64,000 bases of DNA. It comes from Polynucleobacter sp. 30F-ANTBAC. Lineage in GTDB: Bacteria; Pseudomonadota; Gammaproteobacteria; Burkholderiales; Burkholderiaceae. The stretch spans positions 310,001 to 374,000 of the forward strand of contig NZ_JACVON010000002.1 of the NCBI RefSeq assembly GCF_018882385.1. Direction: 5' to 3'. Below the pieces are notes generated by a model. It was not told the DNA's origin, did no database searches, and was given only the letters and a program-made list of their open reading frames with translations. Shown here piece by piece: positions 28,129 through 38,402 of the stretch (position 1 is its first letter; every line of letters begins with the position of its first letter). The position numbers and the translations under genes are program-made.

Positions 28129-29526
28129 TTAGTTAGTTTGCTCAGGAGCTGCTGGTTTGGCAATTTTTGATCGAGTTCGCCTTCTTTTTCTCTTGGGCGC
28201 TGGCGAGTTAGAGTCCGGTGCCTGTGTTTTGACAAGGGCCATCAAATCTTGACGAATTAGGTCGTCACCTTGCCAAAAGTCTGTCCACCATTGACCTAAT
28301 TCATGGGGGATTTCGCCAATTTCGCAGCGCAATAATAGGAAGTCATAGCCAGCCCTGAATTTAGCCGTTTCAATTAAACGGTAAGGATAGCGCCCCACTC
28401 TTTTTTCAAGTCTCGGCTGCATAGTCCAAATTTCACGCATATCTGCTTCATGACGACGTTGCATGCCCAGGAAAGCTTTCTGAGATTCAAATACCTCATC
28501 AATCGCCGCATGCAAAGCTGGCACACTAGGCATCCCATCGTTTTCGTAGTGAGTCCATGCATATTGAACATCATGCCAAAGGAGGCTGGCAAATAAGAAT
28601 CCTGGCGAGACAGGCTTGCCCTCATGAACTCTTAGATCGGTATTGTCTAAGGATTTCTTGACGAAAATAGAGCGGTCTTCATTTTCTAAAATGGCATCGA
28701 TCAGCGGAAGTATCTTCTGATGAAGCCCAACGTCTTTTAAGCCCTGTAATGAGGCCCATGCATGCCCAGACATCAGTAATTTGAGAATTTCATCAAATAA
28801 GCGAGAGCTTGGAACGTCCTGTATGAGATCTCCCAATTTTTCAATGGGTGCCAGTGTATCTGCTTGAATCTTAAATCCTGTTTTTGCTGCAAATCGAATC
28901 GCGCGCAACATGCGAACAGGGTCTTCTCTGTATCGCTGACTAGGTTCCCCAATCATGCGTAAAGTTCGAGCCTCAATATCTTGCATGCCGCCGTGATAAT
29001 CCAACACAGTTTCTGTTTGAGGGTCGTAATACATGGCATTGATGGTGAAATCTCGACGAGTAGCATCTTCTCCTTGACTCCCCCAGACGTTATCTCTCAA
29101 AATCCGACCGTTGGCTGCTACATGGGCATCTTCAGCTTGAACATGGGCTCTAAATGTGGAAACCTCAATGATTTCCGGCCTATCTTTGCCATAAAACGTG
29201 ACGTGAACAATTTGGAAGCGACGACCAATGAGTCTTGAGCGTCTGAAAAGTTTTTGCACTTGATCAGGGGTTGCATTGGTTGCAACGTCAAAATCTTTTG
29301 GGGCAATACCTAACAATAAATCTCTAACTGCACCGCCAACAATGTAGGCATCAAAGCCTGCATCTTGTAAAACATGAGTGACCTTAACCGCATTTTTAGA
29401 TAGTAGCTCTGGATTAATATGGTGAGAGCGCTTTAGAATTTTCTTGGGTGTTAAGCCGTGACCGTGCATTAAGCTTTTTTGTTTATTTGGCTTACTAAGA
29501 ATGCGATCAATGAAGCGACGAATCAT
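28129..29526 (-). CDS. pcnB: Poly(A) polymerase PcnB
   Basis: Adds poly(A) tails that promote RNA decay. It has the class II nucleotidyltransferase signature GGAVRDLLLGIAPKDFDVAT near residue 63, then RRFQIVHV and the RRDFTINAMYYDP segment. The basic C-terminal tail KRKRRRTRSK near residue 447 separates bacterial poly(A) polymerase from CCA-adding enzyme. 465 residues. The ATG overlaps the HAD gene stop by 4 bases (ATGA). Confidence 0.93.
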   Translation of the reverse strand: MIRRFIDRILSKPNKQKSLMHGHGLTPKKILKRSHHINPELLSKNAVKVTHVLQDAGFDAYIVGGAVRDLLLGIAPKDFDVATNATPDQVQKLFRRSRLIGRRFQIVHVTFYGKDRPEIIEVSTFRAHVQAEDAHVAANGRILRDNVWGSQGEDATRRDFTINAMYYDPQTETVLDYHGGMQDIEARTLRMIGEPSQRYREDPVRMLRAIRFAAKTGFKIQADTLAPIEKLGDLIQDVPSSRLFDEILKLLMSGHAWASLQGLKDVGLHQKILPLIDAILENEDRSIFVKKSLDNTDLRVHEGKPVSPGFLFASLLWHDVQYAWTHYENDGMPSVPALHAAIDEVFESQKAFLGMQRRHEADMREIWTMQPRLEKRVGRYPYRLIETAKFRAGYDFLLLRCEIGEIPHELGQWWTDFWQGDDLIRQDLMALVKTQAPDSNSPAPKRKRRRTRSKIAKPAAPEQTN

Positions 29527-30203
29527 TTAAATAACTCCAATACAGGCCAGTTATTTTCAAGAGCTTTCTTTCTTAAGCTGTCATCTGGGTTGGTTGGCAT
29601 TGCAATGGATACTTTTTCCATCAGAGGTAAGTCATTGATTGAATCCGAGTAAAAGTAACTCTCAGTTAATGCAGACCAGCTTAAACCTTGCTGTTTCAGC
29701 CAATCTTCTACCCTGACCACTTTGCCTTCTCTGAAGTTGGGGATGCCTGCAACTTTTCCTGAGAAACGACCAGTTGACGGGTCACCAAGCACTTCAGGTT
29801 CGGTCGCAATGAGGTGGCTAATGCCAAATGCATGAACGATGGGGCGAGTTACAAAACTATTTGTCGCCGTGACAACGCAACATAAGTCACCTTGATCTTG
29901 GTGCTTTTTAACAAGAGCTAGAGCGCTGGGGCGAATATTAGGGCGGATGATCTCATTCATAAAGGCATCATGCCAAGTATTGAGCTGCTCTCTGGAGTGT
30001 TCGGCAAGAGGTTTTAGCGCAAATGCTAAAAAAGCAAAAATATCTAAACGACCTGCTTTGTAGTCGTTATAAAAACGCTCATTTTCAGAGGCGTAATAGG
30101 CGGCATCGACCACCCCTGTTTTAACTAAAAAGCGTCCCCATTCATGGTCGCTATCAATGGGAAGAAGTGTGTGGTCTAAATCGAATAAGGCAAGTTGTGT
30201 CAT
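29523..30203 (-). CDS. HAD-superfamily IB phosphatase (SerB-like)
   Basis: A 226-residue HAD phosphatase. The nucleophile motif LFDLDHTLLPIDSD is at residues 6-19, motif II VVTATNS near residue 115 and motif III with SDSINDLPLM near residue 190. It resembles the HAD-IB subfamily that includes phosphoserine and histidinol phosphatases; the substrate is not determined by sequence. It overlaps pcnB by 4 bases and follows hda by 14 bases. Confidence 0.85.
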   Translation of the reverse strand: MTQLALFDLDHTLLPIDSDHEWGRFLVKTGVVDAAYYASENERFYNDYKAGRLDIFAFLAFALKPLAEHSREQLNTWHDAFMNEIIRPNIRPSALALVKKHQDQGDLCCVVTATNSFVTRPIVHAFGISHLIATEPEVLGDPSTGRFSGKVAGIPNFREGKVVRVEDWLKQQGLSWSALTESYFYSDSINDLPLMEKVSIAMPTNPDDSLRKKALENNWPVLELFK

Positions 30204-30217
30204 TTATGCAATTATGC

Positions 30218-30988
30218 TCAATTTTTCAGAGCGAGTAGTTCTTTTACCAACGGGAGGGTAATAGCCCGTTTGGTTTCGAGAGAGTAAGTATCTAAGGCAT
30301 CCAATAAAGACATCAAGCTGGACATATCCCGATGAAAGTGGCGCAGTAGCCATGGAGGTACATCGCCAGATAGTTGCAAGCCGCGCGCAAGTGCAGCTTG
30401 TTCGAGTGCATTCAACTTTTCCTCATCAGAGAGCGCATGCATTTGAAAGACCAAACCCCAGGCAAGGCGAGTTCTTAAATCATCTCTTAACTCCAGGTTA
30501 GCTGGAGGCACTTGGCTGCTCGTTAGCAAAACTTGTGAGGATGATTCACGGATGAGGTTATGAATCCTAAAGAGAGCCCCTTGAGCAAATTCATCTAACG
30601 CATCAACATCATCAACGCATAAAACAGTAATCGCTTGAGGATTTTCTAGAATCAAGGCTGCCACTTGGCGCCAATCATCTTGACTGCTGTCATGATGTAA
30701 AACCCATGCCTGTTGACCATGATCATGCGCCAGTAACTTCATGGCCTCAAGAATGTGTGATCGGCCAGAGCCACTTTCTCCCCATACATGAATCATTCGT
30801 TGTTCAGCTTTGAGTGGAGTGGCTTTGGGGTCGGCTTGAAAAGATAGTTTGAGCTCCGTTAGCATACCCAGTAAATTTTCATTTCCTGTTGCAATGAAGT
30901 TCTCTAAGCTGGCTTCAGGCACGCATCCCAAATCCAATGCAATTTGGCGCGGCAAACGATGGGATGGAGGTGAAGAGGGTAAAGTCAT
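30218..30988 (-). CDS. hda: DnaA inactivator Hda
   Basis: An AAA+ protein related to DnaA that with the clamp stimulates ATP hydrolysis by DnaA after initiation. N-terminal RQIALDLG resembles the short clamp-binding peptide; the Walker A-like GESGSGRSHIL is near residue 65 and LCVDDVDAL near residue 112. The frame is open to 31072, but I start at 30988 (MTLPSSP) because the longer form runs into the permease and lacks family similarity at its N-terminus. About 256 residues. Confidence 0.88.
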   Translation of the reverse strand: MTLPSSPPSHRLPRQIALDLGCVPEASLENFIATGNENLLGMLTELKLSFQADPKATPLKAEQRMIHVWGESGSGRSHILEAMKLLAHDHGQQAWVLHHDSSQDDWRQVAALILENPQAITVLCVDDVDALDEFAQGALFRIHNLIRESSSQVLLTSSQVPPANLELRDDLRTRLAWGLVFQMHALSDEEKLNALEQAALARGLQLSGDVPPWLLRHFHRDMSSLMSLLDALDTYSLETKRAITLPLVKELLALKN

Positions 30989-31004
30989 TAATTGATCAAA
31001 AGGC

Positions 31005-32057
31005 TTAGTTATTTTTATACCAGTTTGTATTTTTATAACTCTGCATAGCATGTCGACTGAGTACAAGAGCAATAGCGCTAAGAGGTAATGCTAGCAGTAC
31101 TCCAAAAAACCCAAACCATCCACCAAATAAGATTAAGGCAAAAACAACCAAGACGGGGTGCAGACCAATACGTTCCCCGACTAACTTAGGGGTTAAGAAA
31201 AAGCTTTCAATTGTTTGTCCAGCAATATAAAGCGCTAGAACAGCCAGAACACTCACCCCGGCTTCAGCTTGAAGGGTGGCTGAAAGTAGCGCTAGAACCA
31301 GTGCGGCGCCATATCCAATATAGGGGATAAAGATGGCCACCCCAGTCAGTAGACCAAGTGCAAGGGCTCCTGTGACACCTAGCGCATAGAGTCCAGCACA
31401 GTAATAAACAGATAAAACTGCGATCACAATTAATTGACCCCTTAAGTACTGAGACAAGAGATCGTCAATTTCTTTCACAATTATCGTGACTTGTTGAAGC
31501 CATCTCGCGGGAATGATGGGAGTTAATTTGTTAAAAAACTCATCCCACTCTGTGAGAAGGTAGAACACAATAAAAATAATAAGTACCAAGCCGAAGATGC
31601 TGGCCAATAAACTTTGCCCTGAGTTCAGCACGGTTGATAAACCAGAGCTAATGAGGGTGTCGGCATTGTCTGAGAGCTGTGAGCTGATGCGCTCTTCCAA
31701 GACACTATGAATTTTTTTGACATCAACGTTGATCAGTAGCGAGTCGAAAATAGGCTGAATCGCTTTTTGAGTTTGTGAGAGCCAAACGGGGAATTGTTCC
31801 CTTAGAGCGGGTAATTCCTTTTGCAAAATGCTTAAAAACAGAATAATTAACCCGGAAATAGCAAAAAATCCAATAAAAACAGACAAAATTGCAGAGAATA
31901 TCTTGCCCAAATGAAGGCTTTGAAGCCTAACAGATAGGGGTCTGAGCACATAAGCCAAGATAAATGCCGCTAAGAAAGTTGTTAATAAAGAGACCATAGG
32001 TTTTGCGTATCCACTAGAATTCATAGATTCTACTGATTCAAATACACTTATAGCCAT
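31005..32057 (-). CDS. AI-2E family (PerM-type) permease, N-terminally short
   Basis: A membrane protein with the AI-2E/PerM layout: a paired hairpin near the N-terminus, a soluble segment, and 5 further helices including [22 protein letters not shown] and [19 protein letters not shown]. Family members usually begin with a separate helix before the segment aligned here with [20 protein letters not shown]; that helix seems absent, as only about 20 polar residues precede it. The longest start (32057) overlaps the purM start codon; 32024 (MNSSGYA) is the alternative. An in-frame stop lies just upstream at about 32064. Substrate unknown. Confidence 0.8.
   Translation of the reverse strand: MAISVFESVESMNSSGYAKPMVSLLTTFLAAFILAYVLRPLSVRLQSLHLGKIFSAILSVFIGFFAISGLIILFLSILQKELPALREQFPVWLSQTQKAIQPIFDSLLINVDVKKIHSVLEERISSQLSDNADTLISSGLSTVLNSGQSLLASIFGLVLIIFIVFYLLTEWDEFFNKLTPIIPARWLQQVTIIVKEIDDLLSQYLRGQLIVIAVLSVYYCAGLYALGVTGALALGLLTGVAIFIPYIGYGAALVLALLSATLQAEAGVSVLAVLALYIAGQTIESFFLTPKLVGERIGLHPVLVVFALILFGGWFGFFGVLLALPLSAIALVLSRHAMQSYKNTNWYKNN
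32020..32048 (+). promoter_or_regulatory. Candidate purM promoter
   Basis: TTCATA (32020-32025), a 17-base spacer and TACACT (32043-32048), 7 bases before the ATG. It lies inside the 5' end of the divergent permease gene. No Shine-Dalgarno precedes purM. Confidence 0.4.
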
Positions 32058-33108
32058 GTCAGATCAAAATTCTTCAAAATCTCAAGGACTTTCTTACCGC
32101 GATGCGGGTGTAGATATGGAGGCAGGCGACGCTTTAGTTGAGCGTATCAAGCCTTTGGCCAAGAAAACCATGCGTGACGGCGTTTTGGCCGGTATCGGTG
32201 GCTTTGGCGCCCTTTTTGAGGTGCCTAAGCGCTACAAGGAGCCCGTTCTTGTTTCAGGTACGGATGGTGTGGGTACCAAGCTTAAGTTAGCTTTTGATTG
32301 GAATCGTCATGACACCGTCGGTCAAGATTTGGTGGCGATGAGCGTTAACGATATTCTGGTGCAAGGCGCTGAGCCCCTATTTTTCTTAGATTATTTTGCT
32401 TGCGGTAAGTTGTCAGTGGATACGGCCGCTACGGTAGTTGGCGGTATAGCTTTGGGTTGTGAGTTAGCCGGTTGTGCGCTGATTGGTGGCGAAACTGCGG
32501 AAATGCCAGGCATGTACCCAGAGGGTGAGTATGACTTGGCTGGTTTTGCTGTGGGCGCAGTTGAAAAATCAACCATGATTACAGGTGCGACGATTGCTCC
32601 GGGAGATGTCATCCTCGGTTTGGCATCGAGTGGTGCCCATTCAAATGGTTACTCCTTGATCAGAAAAATTATTGAGCGTGCGGGTGCTAAGCCAAGCGAT
32701 GATTTTCATGGTCGTAGCTTGAGTGATGTGGTGATGGCCCCAACAAGAATTTATGTGAAATCCATGTTGGCGTTGATGGCTAAGATCAACGTTAAAGGCA
32801 TGGCGCATATTACGGGTGGCGGTTTGGTTGAGAACGTGCCTCGCGTATTGCCAGAAAATACTCAAGCTGTTTTGCATCAAACTGCATGGCAGTTGCCACC
32901 GTTATTCCAGTGGCTGCAAAAAGAAGGTGGCGTTGAAGATGCTGAGATGCACCGTGTATTTAACTGTGGCGTTGGTATGGTGGTGATTTTGAATGCTGCT
33001 GATGCCGCTGCTGCAAAAGCTCAGTTGGAGTCTACTGGTGAAACTGTTTACCAGTTAGGTGAGGTAGTCGCTAGACCGGCAGGCGCTCATCAAACGATTG
33101 TTGTTTAA
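32056..33108 (+). CDS. purM: Phosphoribosylformylglycinamidine cyclo-ligase PurM
   Basis: AIR synthetase, the fifth step of purine synthesis. Visible motifs: [16 protein letters not shown] near residue 62, [23 protein letters not shown] near residue 90, and [13 protein letters not shown] near residue 135. 350 residues, normal. Its ATG overlaps the start codon of the divergent permease frame by two bases (CATG). It converges on miaA with 17 bases between. Confidence 0.98.
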   Translation: MSDQNSSKSQGLSYRDAGVDMEAGDALVERIKPLAKKTMRDGVLAGIGGFGALFEVPKRYKEPVLVSGTDGVGTKLKLAFDWNRHDTVGQDLVAMSVNDILVQGAEPLFFLDYFACGKLSVDTAATVVGGIALGCELAGCALIGGETAEMPGMYPEGEYDLAGFAVGAVEKSTMITGATIAPGDVILGLASSGAHSNGYSLIRKIIERAGAKPSDDFHGRSLSDVVMAPTRIYVKSMLALMAKINVKGMAHITGGGLVENVPRVLPENTQAVLHQTAWQLPPLFQWLQKEGGVEDAEMHRVFNCGVGMVVILNAADAAAAKAQLESTGETVYQLGEVVARPAGAHQTIVV

Positions 33109-33125
33109 CGATCGTTGAGGTACGG

Positions 33126-34094
33126 TTACTGTAGTTGGTAGTGAGCGAGACACACTTGCTCACACCGATCCATCTCTGACTCCAAGAGTGGATCAAAAAT
33201 TTCTCGATCATGCATGCCGCGCAACCAAGTTAATTGACGTTTTGCTAACTGACGTGTAGCGGCAATCGATTGATCTTTTAATTCTTGTAAATCAATTATT
33301 CCATCAAGATATTGCCAGGCTTGTCTGTAGCCTACTGCTCTCATTGACGGTAGATCCGGGTTAAGTTTTGAGTTTGCTCTAAGTTGGCGCATTTCATCTA
33401 AAAAACCTTGAGACATCATGATCTCAAAACGTTGCGCAATACGCTCATGCAGGACCGATCGATCAGAGGGTTCAATGGATAGTAGCCTCAAGTGCAAGGG
33501 GCTATCTGAATCTCCTCGACCAGTTTCTTTGGGCTCTTCTTTTAACCAGGCGGACATAGGTTTGCCGCTTTGCAGATAAATTTCAAGCGCTCTTTGAACC
33601 CGTTGTGCATCATTTTTTTCAAGGCGAGCAGCTGTCTCAGGATCCACCTTGGCTAATTCAGCATGAATGGCATGCCAACCTTGTTCGGTAGCTTGAAGCT
33701 CCAGAGCTGCGCGTATTTCAGGGGAGGCGGTGGGCATGTCCGATAAACCATGAGCGAGCGCTCTCCAGTACAACATCGTTCCACCAACGATGATAGGGAG
33801 GTTGCCTCGTTCACGTATCGCTTGTATCCACTGTTTAGCATCTTTGGCAAATTTAGCAGCTGAATAAGGATCTTCTGGATTGGCAATATCAATACCATGA
33901 TGAATCACTTCAGTCATTTCTGAGATGCTGGGTTTGGCGGTGCCGATATCCATCCCTTTGTAAACCAAAGCAGAGTCCATGCTGATAATTTCTACGGTGC
34001 GACCATATTTTTTAGCAGTCCGCGCGAAGCGCATACTCATAGCACTTTTTCCGCTAGCAGTTGGTCCCACAATCGCTATGACAGCTTGATTCAA
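33126..34094 (-). CDS. miaA: tRNA dimethylallyltransferase MiaA
   Basis: Prenylates adenosine 37 of tRNAs reading codons that begin with U. The P-loop GPTASGKSAMS is near residue 9, and DSALVYKGMDIGTAKP near residue 40; the C-terminal swinging segment includes AVGYRQAWQYLDG and TRQLAKRQLTWLR. 322 residues. It follows mutL by 2 bases, as in many proteobacteria. Confidence 0.98.
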   Translation of the reverse strand: MNQAVIAIVGPTASGKSAMSMRFARTAKKYGRTVEIISMDSALVYKGMDIGTAKPSISEMTEVIHHGIDIANPEDPYSAAKFAKDAKQWIQAIRERGNLPIIVGGTMLYWRALAHGLSDMPTASPEIRAALELQATEQGWHAIHAELAKVDPETAARLEKNDAQRVQRALEIYLQSGKPMSAWLKEEPKETGRGDSDSPLHLRLLSIEPSDRSVLHERIAQRFEIMMSQGFLDEMRQLRANSKLNPDLPSMRAVGYRQAWQYLDGIIDLQELKDQSIAATRQLAKRQLTWLRGMHDREIFDPLLESEMDRCEQVCLAHYQLQ

Positions 34095-34096
34095 GA

Positions 34097-35884
34097 CTAA
34101 CGACCGCGTAAAAATAATTTATCTAAATCTTGAATACTGAGTTGTACCCAAGTTGGACGACCGTGATTGCATTGATCAGCGCGTTCAGTCTGCTCCATCT
34201 GTCGTAATAACGCATCCATTTCAGTGAGTGTTAGTGCTCGATGAGCTCTGACAGCTGCATGGCATGCTTGAGTAGCAAGGCGCTCATGTTGTGCAGCATC
34301 AATTACTGCTTTTGAACCGGTGAGATCCAATTCGCTTAGTAAATTTCTGAGTAAGTTAACTGGCTCAGATCGTTGTAAAAGTGTGGGAATAGTTCTGATG
34401 GCTAATTGGGTGGGCGATAGTGTGGCTACATCAAAACCTAATTTTTCTAGAGTTAGGCGATGCTCTTCCGCTTTGCTAACCTCCAGTTCAGAGGCGTGCA
34501 TCACAATGGGTACCAATAGCTGTTGTACTTTGATACCAGTCGCTAAATCTTGCTTTAATTTTTCATATAAAACACGCTCGTGTGCGGCATGCATATCAAC
34601 CAGAACTAAGCCATGTTGGTTTTGCGCCAAAATATAAATGCCATGGATCTGAGCAAGTGCATGCCCTAAAGGTAAATCAGATGGTGACTCGTTATTCTGT
34701 TCCGGATGCAATCTTTCGGCATGATTGATCGTTGAGAAAAAGCTATCAATGCTACTTTTTTGATTCTGATTGAGCGGCAAGTACTGATTGCTGATCTGTG
34801 GATTCCAGGCTGGTATAGAAGACATAGCAGGCTGGCTTAAGCTATCTGAAATAAGACCTGTTGCATCATCATGAGATCGGTTGATGTGACCCGCTGAGGT
34901 TGCCAATGCGTTTTGAATAGCTTTGTAAATGAATTGATGGACGGCGCCGCCTTCTCTGAAGCGCACTTCAGTTTTGGCAGGGTGAACGTTCACATCAACC
35001 AGATTAGGGTCAATATCAAGCGATAGAACAATCATAGGTTGTCTGTCACCATGCAAGACGTCTTGATAGGCGCTACGAATGGCATGCTGCACCACTTTAT
35101 CGCGCACAAATCGTCCGTTAACGTAACTAAATTGTTGATCTGCTCTTGCTCTGCTGGCTGTGGGCTGACTGATGAAACCACGCAGAGTTAAGGGACCCGA
35201 AATACTCTCTAGAGGAATTCTGGCTTCGTGGAATTCTTTACCTAAGATTGCATCAACTCGTTGTTCAATATTGCCATGAGACCAGCGCTCTAGAACTTTA
35301 CCGTTATGCCAGATAGCAAAAGCAATATCTGGTCGGGATAAAGCAATACGACGAATCACATCTAAACAATGCCCTAATTCTGTCGCAGCACTTTTTAAGA
35401 ATTTACGTCGAGCAGGGGTGTTGAAGTAAAGATCTTGCACATCAATGGTTGTGCCTGTGGGGCCGGATGATGGGCTGACCTCTCCCACCGTTTGACCGCC
35501 ATTCACATGGATTTGCCAGGCATGGTCATCTTCGCTGGTGCGCGTTGTAATCGACAATCTAGCAACCGATGCAATAGAGGCCAGTGCCTCACCTCGAAAC
35601 CCAAGTGAGCCAACTGACTCTAAATCATGAAGCGATCGAATTTTGCTGGTGGCATGTCTTTGAACGGCTAGAGGAAGTTCTGTATGGCGGATGCCTTGAC
35701 CGTCATCTTGTATGGAGATTCTTTGGCAACCACCTTCTTCTAATCGAATAATGATGGCACTTGATCCGGCATCAATCGCATTTTCTAAAACTTCTTTAAC
35801 AACCGATGCAGGACGTTCAACCACTTCACCAGCCGCAATTTGGCTGATCAGAGTATCCGGTAGTGCTGCGATTGCTTGTCTCAT
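34097..35884 (-). CDS. mutL: DNA mismatch repair protein MutL
   Basis: GHKL ATPase that links MutS to downstream repair. N-terminal ATP site: LENAIDAGSSAI (residue 33), DDGQGI (59) and GFRGEALASIASV (94), plus the NVHPAKTEVRF segment near residue 304. The C-terminal dimerisation domain has VLVDMHAAHERVLYE. I see no endonuclease-type DQHAxxE(x)4E motif beyond this degenerate form, and downstream AthACH AAVRAHRA and CNHGRPTW are present. 595 residues; first of the mutL-miaA pair. Confidence 0.97.
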   Translation of the reverse strand: MRQAIAALPDTLISQIAAGEVVERPASVVKEVLENAIDAGSSAIIIRLEEGGCQRISIQDDGQGIRHTELPLAVQRHATSKIRSLHDLESVGSLGFRGEALASIASVARLSITTRTSEDDHAWQIHVNGGQTVGEVSPSSGPTGTTIDVQDLYFNTPARRKFLKSAATELGHCLDVIRRIALSRPDIAFAIWHNGKVLERWSHGNIEQRVDAILGKEFHEARIPLESISGPLTLRGFISQPTASRARADQQFSYVNGRFVRDKVVQHAIRSAYQDVLHGDRQPMIVLSLDIDPNLVDVNVHPAKTEVRFREGGAVHQFIYKAIQNALATSAGHINRSHDDATGLISDSLSQPAMSSIPAWNPQISNQYLPLNQNQKSSIDSFFSTINHAERLHPEQNNESPSDLPLGHALAQIHGIYILAQNQHGLVLVDMHAAHERVLYEKLKQDLATGIKVQQLLVPIVMHASELEVSKAEEHRLTLEKLGFDVATLSPTQLAIRTIPTLLQRSEPVNLLRNLLSELDLTGSKAVIDAAQHERLATQACHAAVRAHRALTLTEMDALLRQMEQTERADQCNHGRPTWVQLSIQDLDKLFLRGR

Positions 35885-35897
35885 GAATCTACGGTTT

Positions 35898-36740
35898 CTA
35901 GTGGTGACGGTACTGTTGTTCTAATTCAATGATTTGCTCTCTGATTTCATCGAGATCACTCGCATCAGCGCATTCATCGACATATTTCTGCATATCTTCA
36001 ATAGCAGGTCTGATGTAATCCAATTGAGCCAAAGCAAGGCCTCGATCTCTGACTTCTTCAACGGCATTCGGTAACAAAATAACCAAGCGTTGTTGAATGC
36101 CCAAAAGTCTTTCCCAACGTTCTTGCTGGGTGTAGATCGCTTTTAAGTTTCTTAAAAATCTTGAGAGAATTTCTCTTGAGCTAGATGATCTCAAAAATAC
36201 GCTAAGAGGCAACTGCAACTCACCGCGATAGCCTTGAGCATCCAAATAAGGGTCTAGCATTTCTTGCAGCTCATGTTTTGATAAAGATGTGCCAGTTAGT
36301 GGATCCATAATGACTTGGCCCTGAGTTAGTGAAACGCGCACCATGAAGTGATTGGGGAAAGAGACGCCTTTGATATTGAGATCCAGCTGTTGACCCAGTT
36401 CCATAAAAATCAAAGCTAAAGAAATTGGAATACCTCTTCTGGTTTCGAAAACACTGTGTAAATAAGAGTTATCTGGATCGTAGTAGTCGTTGCGGTTTGG
36501 TCCAAAACCTAATTCTTGATAGAAGTAATTTTTAAGTATTTGGAGCTTTTGAATATCTTGCATTTCAGAGGTGATGCGTTGCTTGACTTTGTCGCCGAGT
36601 AAATCGAGCTCATCCATGACATTCTGAATAATGAGATCAGGGTATGCATGTTGCGCGACAGCGATCGCCGCCTCAGTCAACGGGAAGTGATCATCATCTA
36701 TCACCAGAGAGGCAAAGTAATCTAATTGTTGTGTTGGCAT
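35898..36740 (-). CDS. SirB1 family protein (transglutaminase-like fold with TPR tail)
   Basis: A 280-residue protein of the SirB1 type. The central region with ETRRGIPISLALIFMELGQ and GVSFPNHFMVRV belongs to the transglutaminase-like SirB1 domain; the C-terminal 80 residues are helical (RWERLLGIQQRLVILLPNAVEEVRDRG) in the style of tetratricopeptide repeats. Cellular function is not established. It lies 10 bases after murJ and 13 bases before mutL on the same strand. Confidence 0.82.
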   Translation of the reverse strand: MPTQQLDYFASLVIDDDHFPLTEAAIAVAQHAYPDLIIQNVMDELDLLGDKVKQRITSEMQDIQKLQILKNYFYQELGFGPNRNDYYDPDNSYLHSVFETRRGIPISLALIFMELGQQLDLNIKGVSFPNHFMVRVSLTQGQVIMDPLTGTSLSKHELQEMLDPYLDAQGYRGELQLPLSVFLRSSSSREILSRFLRNLKAIYTQQERWERLLGIQQRLVILLPNAVEEVRDRGLALAQLDYIRPAIEDMQKYVDECADASDLDEIREQIIELEQQYRHH

Positions 36741-36750
36741 ATAAGTCAGC

Positions 36751-38307
36751 TTATTTTGCTTGGTATAAAAAATCTTTGGTTCTAAAGCCGGTAATCCATA
36801 AGCTGCCTAAATAGACAATTGCAGCAAAGGTTAACCAAATGAAGAGCCATCCTATTCTAATCATTGGCGTATTGCGAAGCTCAATCCAGTCATGCTGCTG
36901 GGCGCCAAAATAAAAAACAACGGTGACAGCTGCAAGAGCAATCAGTAATCTTATAAAGAATTTGAGCCATCCAGCATTCTTAAGCAAGATCCCTTTCTGG
37001 TTGAGACCTCTCCAAAGCATAGCGGCATTAAGTATGGCGCCTAATCCAATGGATAGTGCTAGACCAGTATGGTTGAGCCAAGGCACTAAAATGATGTTGG
37101 CTAATTGAGTTAACACCAATACACGAATAGCAATCTTGACCGGGGTTTTAATGTCCTGTCTTGAGTAGTAGGCGGGCGCTAAAATTTTGATCAGAATCAA
37201 GCCAACCAAACCAACGCCATAAGCGCCCAAAGCTTGTCGCGTCATAGCCACATCAAGAGCATTAAATTGCCCGTAGTGATAAAGCACTGCGGCGAGTGGT
37301 TGACCAAATACCAGTAATGCCATTGCAGCAGGTGCAGCCAACATGAATGTGAGCTTTAAACCCCAATCCATTAATTTTGCAATTTGAGCGTCATCTTGCA
37401 GCGTGTTAGCGCGACTTAAGCTAGGCAGTAAAACTGTGGCAATCGCCACGCCCAAGAGCGCTGTTGGGAATTCCATCAATCTGTCGGCATACGATAACCA
37501 TGAAACGCTGCCCGCAGTTAAGTGTGAGGCAATGTTGGTATTAATGATTAACGACAGTTGAGCAACAGAAACTGCAAATAAAGCGGGCAACATCAGTTTT
37601 AAAACTTTTTTGGCCCCTGGATGGTTCCAGGCATTTTTGATATTGCCCCAGCCAAAGCTAATTTTAGGTAACAAGCCAATTTTTTTAAGTGCTGGGATTT
37701 GAATGGCTAACTGCGTGATCCCGCCCAAAATAACACCAATACCTAAGGCATAGATGGGCGTCTCAAAATAGGGTGACAGCAACCATGATGAAAAAATCAT
37801 CGATAAATTGAGTAAAACAGGGGTAAAGGCCGGTATGGCGAATTTTTTATAGGTATTTAGGATGCCCGCTGAGAGCGACACCATAGAAATGAGGCCAATA
37901 TAGGGGAACATGATCCTGGTGAGAACTACGCTAGCCTCATGGGCGCCGCTATCGTTAAAACCCGAGGCAATGATGAAAATAAGCCAAGGGGCGCCTATAA
38001 CACCTACTAAAACAGTCAGGATCAAAGACCAAAATAAGATGGTTGCAATGGCAGAAACCATCAAAAAGGTGCCTTCTTGGCCCTCTTTTGTCGATGTTTC
38101 ACCCAAAACTGGCACAAATGCCTGAGAAAAAGCGCCTTCTGCGAACAGTCTCCGGAGTAAATTGGGGATTCTAAAGGCCACATTAAAGGCGTCAGTCCAC
38201 TCGGAAGCCCCGTAGGTACGGGCAATCAGTGTTTCTCTCAGTAGCCCTGTGATGCGGGATAGCATCGTTAGGCTACTTATTTTGGCGGCTGCAGATAATA
38301 AATTCAC
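36751..38307 (-). CDS. murJ: Lipid II flippase MurJ (GTG start)
   Basis: Moves the peptidoglycan precursor lipid II across the inner membrane. 518 residues with about 14 hydrophobic helices. The N-terminus SLTMLSRITGLLRETLIARTYG and NLLRRLFAEGAFSQAFVPV near residues 13-70 are diagnostic of MurJ/MviN. Translation begins at GTG (38307). It is divergent from rpsT, the usual neighbour in betaproteobacteria. Confidence 0.96.
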   Translation of the reverse strand: MNLLSAAAKISSLTMLSRITGLLRETLIARTYGASEWTDAFNVAFRIPNLLRRLFAEGAFSQAFVPVLGETSTKEGQEGTFLMVSAIATILFWSLILTVLVGVIGAPWLIFIIASGFNDSGAHEASVVLTRIMFPYIGLISMVSLSAGILNTYKKFAIPAFTPVLLNLSMIFSSWLLSPYFETPIYALGIGVILGGITQLAIQIPALKKIGLLPKISFGWGNIKNAWNHPGAKKVLKLMLPALFAVSVAQLSLIINTNIASHLTAGSVSWLSYADRLMEFPTALLGVAIATVLLPSLSRANTLQDDAQIAKLMDWGLKLTFMLAAPAAMALLVFGQPLAAVLYHYGQFNALDVAMTRQALGAYGVGLVGLILIKILAPAYYSRQDIKTPVKIAIRVLVLTQLANIILVPWLNHTGLALSIGLGAILNAAMLWRGLNQKGILLKNAGWLKFFIRLLIALAAVTVVFYFGAQQHDWIELRNTPMIRIGWLFIWLTFAAIVYLGSLWITGFRTKDFLYQAK

Positions 38308-38360
38308 AGGCGTAGTTTTACAGATTTCTGGCAGGGGTGGTAGCCTTGCTCAGGATAAGT

Positions 38361-38366
38361 TATAAT
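38361..38366 (+). promoter_or_regulatory. -10 box of rpsT
   Basis: A perfect TATAAT, 36 bases before the S20 ATG; the -35 is not obvious. The untranslated leader would be about 30 bases and includes AAAGG. Confidence 0.55.
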
Positions 38367-38402
38367 CTTTTTCTTTTGGCAATACCCCTAAAGGTTACAA
38401 AC

